Part shown: positions 8,555 to 16,530 of the stretch, piece after piece
Layout of the letters: each line of letters begins with the position of its first letter
How positions within the stretch are numbered: position 1 is the first letter of the stretch
NCBI GenBank assembly: GCA_037445375.1
Contig: JBBIKS010000021.1
Span: forward strand, 1-35,348
Direction: 5' to 3'
Source: DYHD01 sp037445375
GTDB taxonomy: Bacteria > Nitrospirota > Thermodesulfovibrionia > Thermodesulfovibrionales > Dissulfurispiraceae
DNA: 35,348 nt
The notes under the pieces: generated by a model
Seen by the model: only the letters and a program-made list of their open reading frames with translations
The model's database searches: none
What the model was told of the DNA's origin: nothing
Translations under genes and position numbers: made by a program

Positions 8555-9634
8555 ATGCTTAAAAATATAAAACAGAAGGTTTTGTTAGGCGAAAGGCTTA
8601 ACAGGCTTGAAGCTCTTCAACTATTCAACTACGATGATATCTTTGCAGTAGGTGGGCTTGCAGCTTTGGTTGCTGAAAGATTTAATGACAGCAAAGTGTT
8701 TTTTATCATCAATCGTCATATCAATCCTACGAATATCTGCATCAACAGGTGCAAGTTTTGCGCCTTCAGCCGTTCAAAAGGGCAGGAAGGTGCTTACGAA
8801 CTGACCATAGATGAAATTATTAACAAACTCCATGAAGCTGACCTTGACGGCAAGAGCCCCCTCAGTGAGGTTCATATTGTAGGGGGGCTTCACCCCGATT
8901 GGCATTTTGATTATTATCTGGAAATGCTCTCCGAGATTAAAAGAAAATTCCCATCAATTGCCATTAAGGCATTTACTGCGGTTGAAGTTGACTATATGTC
9001 GAAAATCAGCGGTCTTGATATAAATGAAACCCTTCTTGCACTTAAAGAAAACGGTCTTGATATAATGCCCGGCGGCGGCGCAGAGATTTTTTCAAGAAAT
9101 GTAAGGGATAAGCTTTGTCCTGAAAAAATAAGTGGAGAGAGATGGCTTGAAGTCATGGAATCAGCCCATGATGCTGGAATAAAAACCAATGCCTCAATGT
9201 TATATGGGCATATTGAGAGTATTGAGGACAGGGTTGATCATCTTTTTAAACTCAGGGATTTGCAGGACAAAACAGGTGGATTTCAGGCATTCATCCCCCT
9301 CGCCTATCATCCTAAAAACACCGAAATCGGGGGGTTTTATTCATCAGGCATAGATGACCTCAAGACGATTGCAGTAAGCAGGCTCATTTTAGATAACTTT
9401 GCTCATATAAAGGCTTATTGGATAATGCTCGGTGAAAAAATCTCTCAGGTTGCCCTGTTTTTCGGAGCAGACGACATTGACGGCACGATTATAGAGGAAA
9501 AGATTACCCACTCTGCAGGAGCTATGAGCAGTCAGGGCATGAGAAGGTATGATTTGATTTATCTCATTAAGAAAGCCGGCAAAATCCCGACAGAACGGGA
9601 TGCCTTTTATAATATAATTGAAGAGATTAAATAG
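8555..9634 (+). CDS. mqnE: Aminofutalosine synthase (radical SAM)
   Basis: 359 residues. The radical SAM cluster motif is C62-x3-C66-x2-C69 (ICINRCKFCAFSR). MqnE-specific stretches are EVHIVGGLHPDWHFDYYLEML, IKAFTAVEVDYMSKISGLDI and GLDIMPGGGAEIFSRNVRDKLCPEKISGERW, then MLYGHIES and GGFQAFIPLAYHP. MqnE adds a SAM-derived adenosyl radical to the enolpyruvyl-benzoate made by MqnA, in the futalosine route to menaquinone. The sequence is closer to MqnE than to the paralogue MqnC. The other mqn genes are not in the window. Start ATG 8555 lacks a clear ribosome site. The gene ends 16 bp from the convergent acyltransferase gene with no visible terminator between. Confidence 0.94.
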   Translation: MLKNIKQKVLLGERLNRLEALQLFNYDDIFAVGGLAALVAERFNDSKVFFIINRHINPTNICINRCKFCAFSRSKGQEGAYELTIDEIINKLHEADLDGKSPLSEVHIVGGLHPDWHFDYYLEMLSEIKRKFPSIAIKAFTAVEVDYMSKISGLDINETLLALKENGLDIMPGGGAEIFSRNVRDKLCPEKISGERWLEVMESAHDAGIKTNASMLYGHIESIEDRVDHLFKLRDLQDKTGGFQAFIPLAYHPKNTEIGGFYSSGIDDLKTIAVSRLILDNFAHIKAYWIMLGEKISQVALFFGADDIDGTIIEEKITHSAGAMSSQGMRRYDLIYLIKKAGKIPTERDAFYNIIEEIK

Positions 9635-9650
9635 GGGTTTTTATTCCGAT

Positions 9651-10520
9651 TTACTCAACTCTTTTCCACCTTCTATGTATCCACAGCCATTCTGAAGGGT
9701 TTTCTTTAATATATTCTTCTATATATTTAGAAAAAATCTTTGTGTCTTCAATAAGTGCCTTTTCAATATCTTGCTCTGCAGACAAAATGACCTCGGGGTG
9801 AATATTAATAACATGCTTGTCCCCATCACGGTTAATAAATACAGGGACAACCGCCGCATCTGTCTTTCTCGCTATCAATGCAGGCATCTTTGTCGTCCAA
9901 GCTGGCTTTCCCAGAAAGTCTATAATATATCCTTCATTCTCCAGCACAGCCTGATCCATCAATATTCCCACACCTTTATTTTTCCTAAGTTCTGAAAGTA
10001 TTCCTTTCAATGCGCCTTTTTTGTAAATGACTTTATTCCCATATTTTGCTCTTATTGTCTCTACAAGTTTATTAAGATACGGATTATTCTGTTTCCTCGC
10101 TACACCAGACACATTATCAACCTTCACGCTGAAGGTCACTGACATCAACTCCCAGTTGCCGCAATGTCCTGTTATAAGTATTACTCCCCTGCCTTTTAAT
10201 TTTGCATTATGGTAGTTTTCAATGCCCCTCACTTCAACATTATCTATGATTTTCTTACCCAATCCATAATAGATCTTAATCACTTCTACTAAAGATCTGC
10301 CGAGATTCTTAAAGGTTTCTTTGGCTATCTGAAACTGCTTATCGCCTATCGCTTTTTTAATATTATCTATGGCAATCCTTCTTCTGCTGCCCCATAGATA
10401 GGAAATAATAATGCCTAAAATTTCACCGACCTTCAGAGCTGTCTTATGGGGAAGAAGTGCGATAGGAAATGAGATTGATAATATAAGAACAGTTTCAAGT
10501 AACTGCAAGATTTTCATCAA
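9651..10520 (-). CDS. Lipid A biosynthesis acyltransferase (LpxL/HtrB family)
   Basis: 289 residues. An N-terminal hydrophobic anchor (about 8-40) precedes the family's acyltransferase signature H-x4-E in GVILITGHCGNWELM. Other family stretches are GVARKQNNPYLNKLVE, GVGILMDQAV and the C-terminal EEYIKENPSEWLWIHRRWK. Members transfer a secondary acyl chain to Kdo-lipid IVA on the inner leaflet of the inner membrane. This indicates an outer membrane with lipid A. It is the last gene of the minus-strand run: its start overlaps the stop of the Lon-like gene by 4 bp (ATGA), so the two are translated together. Which acyl position it serves cannot be told. Confidence 0.92.
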   Translation of the reverse strand: MMKILQLLETVLILSISFPIALLPHKTALKVGEILGIIISYLWGSRRRIAIDNIKKAIGDKQFQIAKETFKNLGRSLVEVIKIYYGLGKKIIDNVEVRGIENYHNAKLKGRGVILITGHCGNWELMSVTFSVKVDNVSGVARKQNNPYLNKLVETIRAKYGNKVIYKKGALKGILSELRKNKGVGILMDQAVLENEGYIIDFLGKPAWTTKMPALIARKTDAAVVPVFINRDGDKHVINIHPEVILSAEQDIEKALIEDTKIFSKYIEEYIKENPSEWLWIHRRWKRVE

Positions 10521-12949
10521 TTATTATTATTAACATCCTTTTTCTTTTCTTCTTTTTCTTCTTCCTTCTCCTTCTTCTTTTCGAGGGCATCGGAAATCTC
10601 TCCAAGCCGCTTCATCACAAGATAATTTATCGTGCCTTCAGGGTATGCAGCATATTCTTTGATTTCACCTGCAGCCATACCCGTAAGTATCTCCAAACCA
10701 TCCTCCATCTTATTTATAGGGTATATAAAAAACTTACCGTCTTTAACAGCATCCACTACTTCCTGTTTAAGCATAAGGTGTTTTACATTTCGGCGAGGAA
10801 TTATGACTCCATGCCCATTTAGCTTCCTGATTTTGCATAAATCAAAAAAACCTTCTATTTTTTCATTTACGCCGCCTATGGGCTGAACATCACCATTTTG
10901 ATCCATCGAGCCTGTGACAGATATATCCTGCCTCAATGGCACCCCGGATAAACTGCTTAAAAGGGCATAAAGCTCAGCGCATGTTGCGCTGTCTCCTTCG
11001 ACCATATCATAAAGCTGCTCGAATGTTATAGACGCAGAGAGGCTAAGGGGCTTGTTTGCCGCATATTTACTGCCGAGATAACTCGATATTATCATGATAG
11101 CCTTTGCGTGTATCCTGCCGCTCATCTTGGTCTCGCGTTCTATATTCACTATTCCAGCCTTGCCAATGTATGTTCGGGCTGTTATTCTTGATGGCTTGCC
11201 GAAGCTGTAATCCCCAAGGTCTAAGACTGCAAGCCCGTTAACCTGACCAACCTTGCTGCCTTCAGTATTGACTATTAAGGTATCTTCAAGAATCATCTCC
11301 CTTATTCTTTCTTCTATCCTGTTAGAGCGGTATATCTTTTCATTTATTGCAGTAAGAACATTTTTTGAGCTGACAATGCTGCTTCCATCTTTATTCGCCC
11401 AATAATCAGCCTCTCTTAGGATATCCACTATATCGCTGAATTTTGTTGATAACTTCTCCTGATGTCCTGCAAGCCGTGAGCTGTATTCTATTATCTTTGC
11501 GACACCGCTTCTGTCGAAAGGCTTCAAGCCTTCCTCTTTCTGGCATGTAGCAATAAATGCCGCATATTTATCTATATTTTCAGGGCTTCTTTGCATCCTG
11601 TTATCAAAGTCAGCCTTAACCTTGAAAAGCTCCTTATATTCTTCATCGAGATTATAAAGAATGTAATACATGTATGGATTCCCTATGAGGATAACCTTGA
11701 TATTGAGCGGGATAGGTTCTGGCTTCATAGTAACAGTGCTTAATAGACGATACTGCTCCCAGACATCTTCGATTTTTATCTCCCTGTTCTTGATTGCCCT
11801 TTTTAAGGCATCATATGAAAAAAGGTTTTTAAAGAGTTCGACTCCTTGTATGACTATATAACCGCCATTTGCCTTGTGGATTGAACCGGCTTTTATCATC
11901 GAAAAATCAGTGACCGCCATCCCAAATTGCACCTTATGTTCTATTCGTCCAAAAAGATTTAGGTATGTGGGATTGCTCTCAAAAATAACAGGCGCCCCCT
12001 TGCTCTCAGAGTTATCAACTATAAGATTAACTGAATACTTCGTGAATGATATCTCTGGCTTTGGCATTTTCATAAAGGGTAAGGGAGATGGCGGTTCTTC
12101 CTGAGATTTGAAGTCATCAAGATGAGAGAGGATATCATCCTGAACAGATGATAGATATGGCACTATTTTTTCAATATTTTCATACTTCTTGATTAAATCA
12201 TCAATACGAGTATCGAGGGCTTCCAATGCGATCTCTCTTTCAAGCCTGCTTAACATCTCTTTGAGTATTTTTTCAGCCTCTCTTACTGCCCTTCCTATAT
12301 CATCAAGCTTTTCCTGAAGTGAGCTGCCAATCTCCTCGATCCTTTTTTTTGTTGCTTCATCAAGGGCAGCAAATTCTTCCTCGCTTAAGGGTTCGCCAGT
12401 CTTCTTTGTTGGGATTATAAGTAGTCCTGATACAGCTTTTCGTATCGCAAAACCCTTTGATTGGGCATCTTCTTCGAGGTTTGTAAATAAAGCCTTTTGT
12501 TTCTGCTGGAATTCCTCTATTATTTTATTTCTTTGTTTGTCATACTCCTTAGATTCAAAAACCTTGACCATCTCTTCCCTGATAGTTTTAATAAGGATGT
12601 CCATATCTTTCTGAAATTCCTTTCCGACGCCGGGCGGAAGGGATATAGCTATTGGGGTATCAGGGTCTTTGAAATTATAAACATAGCACCAATCGTTTGG
12701 TATATTTTCTTTAGTAGCTTTTTTTAGCAAAAGAGCTCTGATAGTTCTCATCCTGCCTGTCCCATTTTCGCCGAGGGCAAAGATATTGAATCCCTTGCTG
12801 TTTAAACTAAGACCAAAGTCAATTGCCTTAAAAGCTTTCTCCTGTCCAATAGTTTCTTCAAATATATCAATTTCTTCGGTTGTATTGAATTTAAAAATAT
12901 CAGTCTTGCAGCACTTATAAAGTTCTTCAGGACTTAGCGAAAGAGCCAT
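10517..12949 (-). CDS. Lon-like ATP-dependent protease (AAA_32/Lon_C family)
   Basis: 810 residues. The P-loop at about 60-68 reads GENGTGRMRT, with Arg where Lys is usual. A long coiled-coil insertion (about 125-265) is followed by the AAA core (KANGGYIVIQGVELFKN; VILIGNPYMYYIL). The C-terminal Lon protease domain carries the Ser in EGDSATCAELYALLSSLSG and the Lys in PIGGVNEKIEGFFDL, the Ser-Lys dyad. This matches the Lon-related family typified by E. coli YcbZ, not classical LonA, since there is no N-terminal LAN domain. Its substrates are unknown. The last 25 residues are Lys/Glu-rich and end in four Asn. Start ATG 12949 has AGGAGG eight bases upstream. It is 38 bp after xer and overlaps the acyltransferase. 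Confidence 0.9.
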   Translation of the reverse strand: MALSLSPEELYKCCKTDIFKFNTTEEIDIFEETIGQEKAFKAIDFGLSLNSKGFNIFALGENGTGRMRTIRALLLKKATKENIPNDWCYVYNFKDPDTPIAISLPPGVGKEFQKDMDILIKTIREEMVKVFESKEYDKQRNKIIEEFQQKQKALFTNLEEDAQSKGFAIRKAVSGLLIIPTKKTGEPLSEEEFAALDEATKKRIEEIGSSLQEKLDDIGRAVREAEKILKEMLSRLEREIALEALDTRIDDLIKKYENIEKIVPYLSSVQDDILSHLDDFKSQEEPPSPLPFMKMPKPEISFTKYSVNLIVDNSESKGAPVIFESNPTYLNLFGRIEHKVQFGMAVTDFSMIKAGSIHKANGGYIVIQGVELFKNLFSYDALKRAIKNREIKIEDVWEQYRLLSTVTMKPEPIPLNIKVILIGNPYMYYILYNLDEEYKELFKVKADFDNRMQRSPENIDKYAAFIATCQKEEGLKPFDRSGVAKIIEYSSRLAGHQEKLSTKFSDIVDILREADYWANKDGSSIVSSKNVLTAINEKIYRSNRIEERIREMILEDTLIVNTEGSKVGQVNGLAVLDLGDYSFGKPSRITARTYIGKAGIVNIERETKMSGRIHAKAIMIISSYLGSKYAANKPLSLSASITFEQLYDMVEGDSATCAELYALLSSLSGVPLRQDISVTGSMDQNGDVQPIGGVNEKIEGFFDLCKIRKLNGHGVIIPRRNVKHLMLKQEVVDAVKDGKFFIYPINKMEDGLEILTGMAAGEIKEYAAYPEGTINYLVMKRLGEISDALEKKKEKEEEKEEKKKDVNNNN

Positions 12950-12987
12950 GATTGCCTCCTATGAAATTAAAAATCACTGTTTGAATT

Positions 12988-13875
12988 TTATTTTGCCCTT
13001 GCCCTTGGATGATATTGATAATAAACCTTTCTTATTCTTTCACCAGAAACCTTAGTGTAAATCTGTGTGGTTGATATATCTGAGTGACCTAACATCTTCT
13101 GTACAGACCTTAAATCCGCCCCCCCTTCAAGTAGATGTGTTGCAAAGGAATGCCTGATAATATGCGGGGATATATTAATTCCAGCCTGCGCAGCAAGTTT
13201 TTTCAAAGCCTGCCAAAATCTCTGCCGGGTCATAGGTGATCCTCTGTTAGTAAGGAAAAGATAAGGGGATTGTTTTTTTTTTAACATTTTAGGTCTTAAT
13301 TCGAGCATATACCTAAGCATCTTTGCTTTTGCCCTCTCGTTCATTGGGACAACCCTCTCTTTAGACCCCTTGCCCATGACTTTCAAGAAACCGGCTTCAT
13401 AATTGACATCATTAATCTTTAGAGATATTAGCTCGCTCACCCTTAATCCAGAAGAATACATCAATTCAAGCATTGCTGTATCACGAAGGGATGATTTGTT
13501 TTTGATCTCGGATTGAAGCAGTTCTTTAATCTCAGAGAAACTCGTGGCGCGCGGAAGACGCTGCCATCTCTCAGGCGTCCTGATTGTTTCAGTCGGATCT
13601 TCAAAAATGACCTTTTCGATAATAAGAAATCTGGCAAAGCTCTTTAAAGTTGATATAAGACGACATATGCTTGATGCAGCAACGCCCTTATCTCTAAGTT
13701 CGCTTATATAATCAATAATATCATCCTTTTTAAAAGCCTCCGCCTCCTTATTTCTTTGGTTTAGAAATTTTAAAAAACCTCTGAGGTCGAGACGGTAAGA
13801 TCCTATTGTGTTAAGGGACAGACCCCTTTCAACGGTAAGGTAAGATAGAAATCTACTTAAGACATCCTCAGGCAT
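12988..13875 (-). CDS. xerD: Tyrosine recombinase XerC/XerD family
   Basis: About 295 residues, the usual Xer length. The N-terminal core-binding SAM-like domain spans about 1-90. Catalytic residues are Arg in YSSGLRVSELI, Lys in VMGKGSKERVVPM, H-x-x-R in PHIIRHSFATHLL, His in MLGHSDISTT and the nucleophile Tyr in TQIYTKVSGERI. Xer proteins resolve chromosome dimers at dif. I lean to XerD over XerC by overall pattern, but both are possible. ATG 13875 is preferred because GGAG lies six bases before it; TTG 13887 is also in frame. The start overlaps the end of the upstream nuclease frame once that gene's frameshift is corrected. No dif site was identified. Confidence 0.9.
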   Translation of the reverse strand: MPEDVLSRFLSYLTVERGLSLNTIGSYRLDLRGFLKFLNQRNKEAEAFKKDDIIDYISELRDKGVAASSICRLISTLKSFARFLIIEKVIFEDPTETIRTPERWQRLPRATSFSEIKELLQSEIKNKSSLRDTAMLELMYSSGLRVSELISLKINDVNYEAGFLKVMGKGSKERVVPMNERAKAKMLRYMLELRPKMLKKKQSPYLFLTNRGSPMTRQRFWQALKKLAAQAGINISPHIIRHSFATHLLEGGADLRSVQKMLGHSDISTTQIYTKVSGERIRKVYYQYHPRARAK

Positions 13876-13961
13876 TTTTTTCTCCAATGTAACTTTCTAT
13901 TCCCGAACGACTTTTCATCATCTTATAAAGAATATCAGCAAGCCTTAAAAGATTGACGGTG

Positions 13962-14648
13962 TCATATATTATAATTCAGCAAAAGCTGTCTCGCCTCCAA
14001 ACTGCCATTTTGAAAATGCCGCCAGAGCTTGACGGCATCATATCCATTAAATCCCTTGACAGAGTCATCTCTTGGGATACCAAAAAATTCCTCGATTTTT
14101 TTCATACCACCCTTTATCCCAAGTTTGCGTGCTGCAACGCAAAGGTCAAAATGGGGAATATTGAATGTTATCTCAGGGAACGAATTAACCAAAAAAGGCA
14201 TATCAAAAACTGCTCCATAAAAAGTTATCAGATATTTATAGCCATCAAGCTCCCTTTTAAGATTTTCCGCTGTAAGGTTTTCTCCCCTGATCAGGTATTT
14301 CCAGTCAAAGCCGTTATAAAAGCCAACCAATGTTATATAACCGCCGTATCTGAAGTGCAGTCCATTTGTCTCTATATCAAGGCATACTATATCCCCTTTG
14401 AATTCTTCAAAAAGCCTCCAATGCTCGGCTCTTTTTATGGCTGAGGCAAAAAATTTTGCGTTGGCATTGATAAGTTCATTAGATAAAATATTTAATTGGC
14501 TGTCATACAGTTTTTTTTTCAAAGGATTTATGCCTAAAATCTCACTGCACTGGCAGAAATCGTCCCATGTAATAATTCCCCTGCTCCAGAGACGGCGCTC
14601 GAATCTCTCTCCAATGCCGTTAAGGAGGGAAAATGTATTTCGTATCAT
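13962..14648 (-). CDS. YprB-like RNase H-fold 3'-5' exonuclease, frameshifted near its end
   Basis: 228 residues as read. The exonuclease domain shows motif I CLDIETNGL and motif II ITFYGAVFDMPFLV, then FDLCVAARKLGIKGGMKKIEEFFGI and GYDAVKLWR, typical of the RNase_H_2/YprB group. The reading stops after LLLNYNI. In the next frame the sequence continues YDTVNLLRLADILYKMMKS and on to a TGA at 13868-13870. YDTVNL is the missing motif III with the last catalytic Asp. So a 1-nt indel in the TATAATATAT stretch near 13969 has cut the gene, and the intact span would be 13868-14648, overlapping xer by 8 bp. No ribosome site is seen. A TATAAT ends six bases before ATG 14648, which would fit a leaderless message. 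Confidence 0.82.
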   Translation of the reverse strand: MIRNTFSLLNGIGERFERRLWSRGIITWDDFCQCSEILGINPLKKKLYDSQLNILSNELINANAKFFASAIKRAEHWRLFEEFKGDIVCLDIETNGLHFRYGGYITLVGFYNGFDWKYLIRGENLTAENLKRELDGYKYLITFYGAVFDMPFLVNSFPEITFNIPHFDLCVAARKLGIKGGMKKIEEFFGIPRDDSVKGFNGYDAVKLWRHFQNGSLEARQLLLNYNI

Positions 14649-15067
14649 CTGATTATTATACCCAATGTCAAAGGAAATTTAAAAAATTGCTGGATATTTA
14701 TGTTAGGCATTTCCTTAGTTTTTTCATCCGCAATAGATCTAAAAACTTCAATTCAGTTATGCCATAGTAGCAGACATAGACACTTTCACAAAACTTTGTA
14801 TTGCAACAGAGATTATCTTATGCAATTTTGTAAATCCATAATTTTGCTTTGCATAAAATTATTCAATCATATTGCATTATTTGCATGTTCAAATGCGTTT
14901 CAAGACAAAGCTTTTTCAGTCATGTATGCTCGCTTTCTTTCAATGCTGGCTGCATTTTCTTTGAGTTGACAGTCGCAGCTTTTAGGTTCCAATTCTTAGT
15001 GACACTCATGGGTCAATCAAGTGACTATTGCATAAAATATGATTATCAGATTTTATGGAGGTCAATA
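14649..15067. other. Gene-free region (419 bp) before the dead toxin-antitoxin pair
   Basis: It lies between the divergent nuclease and antitoxin genes. The short ORFs here have no recognisable composition or ribosome sites. The sequence TTGCATAAAAT occurs twice (14849-14859 and 15028-15038), the second just upstream of the antitoxin start. A TTGACA lies at 14966-14971 but has no good -10 at the right distance. Confidence 0.6.
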
Positions 15068-15350
15068 GTGGGGAAAACAATTACTGCAACCGAAGCGGCA
15101 AGGGCTTTTTTCTGAAATTATTAATTCCGTCAAGTATAAAGGTGAGAGTTATACGATTATCAAAGGGGGCTCTCCTGCGGCAGCCATTGTGCCGGTCAAT
15201 GCAGCAATTTCAGGGCGAACGCTGAAAGAACTGCGTGCGATAATTATCAATCTTCCCAAGATGGGAAAAGATACCGAGAGTTTTTAAAAGGATGTTGAAG
15301 ATGGGGTTAGAGCCCAACCTCCTTTTCTGGAGACGACGGTATGGGAGTGA
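15068..15350 (+). pseudogene. Phd/YefM-family antitoxin, broken
   Basis: GTG 15068 has GGAG seven bases upstream. It reads VGKTITATEAARAFF and then stops, because a run of six T (15106-15111) holds one base too many. Removing one T restores SEIINSVKYKGESYTIIKGG, then SPAAAIVPVNAAISGRTLKE, the Phd/YefM DNA-binding fold. A second lesion is an in-frame TAA at 15285-15287, after which the same frame goes on KDVEDGVRAQPPFLETTVWE to TGA 15350. The stop overlaps the toxin ATG in ATGGGAGTGA, the usual coupled arrangement. In type II systems such an antitoxin represses its own operon and blocks a PIN-domain RNase. With two lesions it is almost surely not functional. Confidence 0.82.
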
Positions 15351-15734
15351 TATTTGATACAAGCGAAATCATTACAATCGAGTGCAAGAGTCATGATATA
15401 TATCGTATTGCTGACGGGCCGCGAGGATGAGCCTTTCGGCATAAGCGTTATAACGGTTGCTGAATTGCTCCACAGGGTCTAACGTGCTAATACGCACACC
15501 CGAAAAATCAAATGGCAGGCATTTGTTGAAAAGATTATCGAATTCTTTCCGGTCTTTCCCCTCGATATTTCAGTCGCAAGGACATACGCCCGGCTTAGGG
15601 CATCACTTGCTTCACAAGGTATCACTGCTGGAAGTTATGATCTCATCATAGCAGCCACTGCCCTTTCAATGGATTATACGGTTATCACAGCAAACAAAAG
15701 AGACTTCATAAAAAATAGATGGATTAAAGTTTGA
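15341..15734 (+). pseudogene. VapC-like PIN-domain toxin, broken
   Basis: From ATG 15341 the reading MGVIFDTSEIITIE gives the first PIN strand with its catalytic Asp, but ends at TGA 15428-15430. One frame over, from about 15420, it resumes EDEPFGISVITVAELLHRV with the second acidic residue. It then meets TAA at 15480-15482 and continues in the same frame RANTHTRKIKWQAFVEKIIE. The C-terminal PIN part follows: SYDLIIAATALSMDYTVITA and NKRDF, carrying the remaining acidic residues, to TGA 15734. So there is one frameshift and one nonsense codon in an otherwise well conserved VapC-like RNase. It forms a toxin-antitoxin pair with the overlapping antitoxin; both are inactivated. Confidence 0.85.
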
Positions 15735-15874
15735 GGGCGTATGAGACTCGTTGCAAGTTTTGTTCTGTTTCACTAATAAAGGAATCTCTACCTACACTTG
15801 GCAACTTATCGAGAGAAATACAAAAATTTTTTTAAAACTTATTTTTTAAAAGCAAGATTAAAGACCATACCTCA

Positions 15875-15903
15875 TTGACTTATTGATTTTTTGCTGATAC
15901 AAT
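15875..15903 (+). promoter_or_regulatory. Sigma-70-type promoter of the cytochrome c gene
   Basis: TTGACT at 15875-15880, a 17-bp spacer, then TACAAT at 15898-15903. This places the transcript start near 15910, about seven bases before the AAGGAGGTGA ribosome site at 15914-15923. Hexamers and spacing are close to consensus. Confidence 0.7.
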
Positions 15904-15930
15904 TTAAAATGAGGAAGGAGGTGAGAAATT

Positions 15931-16323
15931 ATGAAGTTTTTGAAAATTTTTTTACTTTCACTACTTGTTATAGGATTAGCATTTTCGATCTCTCTTGCTA
16001 TGAAACATCTGCCGGACGAACGCGGAAAACTACTCTTTAATGACCCGAAATTTGCAGGCGGTACAAAATCATGCAACGAATGTCACCCAAACGGAAAGGG
16101 ATTGGAAAAATCTGCTGATAAAAAAGAATTCAAGATAATGGGGAAATCCCAAAAAAATCTTGAAGAAGCAGTGAATTTTTGCATTGTGGAAGCCAACAAA
16201 GGCAAAGCCATAGATGTAAAATCTGATCAGATGAAAGATATGGTTGCCTACATCAAGACGCTCAAAGCTAAAGACAAAGCAGTGGAAGGCAAACCCAAGA
16301 AGAAAAAACCAGAAGGCTGTTAA
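15931..16323 (+). CDS. Small periplasmic class I cytochrome c
   Basis: 130 residues. A signal peptide occupies about 1-23 (Lys, then LLSLLVIGLAFSISLA). The single heme site is C48-N-E-C51-H52, and M101 or M104 in QMKDMVAYIKTLK is the likely axial Met, as in small class I cytochromes. The tail KPKKKKPEGC is strongly basic and ends in an unpaired Cys. It should act as a one-electron carrier in the periplasm. The ribosome site (AAGGAGGTGA) is close to perfect and the promoter is strong, so expression may be high. The next gene downstream also carries a heme c, but a hairpin and a MITE lie between them. Redox partners are not known. Confidence 0.9.
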   Translation: MKFLKIFLLSLLVIGLAFSISLAMKHLPDERGKLLFNDPKFAGGTKSCNECHPNGKGLEKSADKKEFKIMGKSQKNLEEAVNFCIVEANKGKAIDVKSDQMKDMVAYIKTLKAKDKAVEGKPKKKKPEGC

Positions 16324-16337
16324 ACAAATTTAAACAA

Positions 16338-16379
16338 ATAGTAAAGAAGGGGAGAAGATTATCTCCCATTCTTTACTAT
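16338..16379 (+). terminator. Hairpin after the cytochrome c gene
   Basis: Arms 16338-16355 and 16362-16379 pair over 18 bp with one mismatch around the loop AGATTA. There is no T-tract after it; the MITE (copy B) begins immediately beyond, so this may be an imperfect or Rho-assisted terminator. Confidence 0.5.
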
Positions 16380-16382
16380 ATA

Positions 16383-16513
16383 GAGTCTGTTTATAAAGTG
16401 GATAAATCCGTGTTGTTAACATTCCGACCGAAGGGAGGAATCTTGAAAATTAAAGATTTCTCGCTCTGCTCGTAATGACAGAAAAGAGTTGCAAGCAGTT
16501 TATAAACGGACAC
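16383..16513 (+). mobile_element. Complete MITE copy B (131 bp, TA duplication)
   Basis: Starts GAGTCTGTTTATAAA and ends TTTATAAACGGACAC, flanked on both sides by TA (16381-16382 and 16514-16515). It is the reverse-complement orientation of copy C at 26029-26159: both are exactly 131 bp and align by hand without gaps with about 12 mismatches (about 91%). It contains no ORF of its own and would need a transposase supplied in trans. TA duplication is the hallmark of IS630/Tc1-mariner transposition. It separates the cytochrome c gene from the membrane cytochrome gene. Confidence 0.85.
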
Positions 16514-16530
16514 TAGATATACCAAAATAT

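Noticed and set aside
13953..14444. A 163-codon plus-strand frame opposite the YprB-like nuclease gene
   Set aside because: The minus-strand reading has clear exonuclease motifs; this frame has none and no ribosome site.
14700..15115. Plus-strand frames of 88-89 codons before the antitoxin
   Set aside because: No domain, odd composition (many Cys, His and Phe), no ribosome site, and one runs into the true antitoxin start in a different frame.
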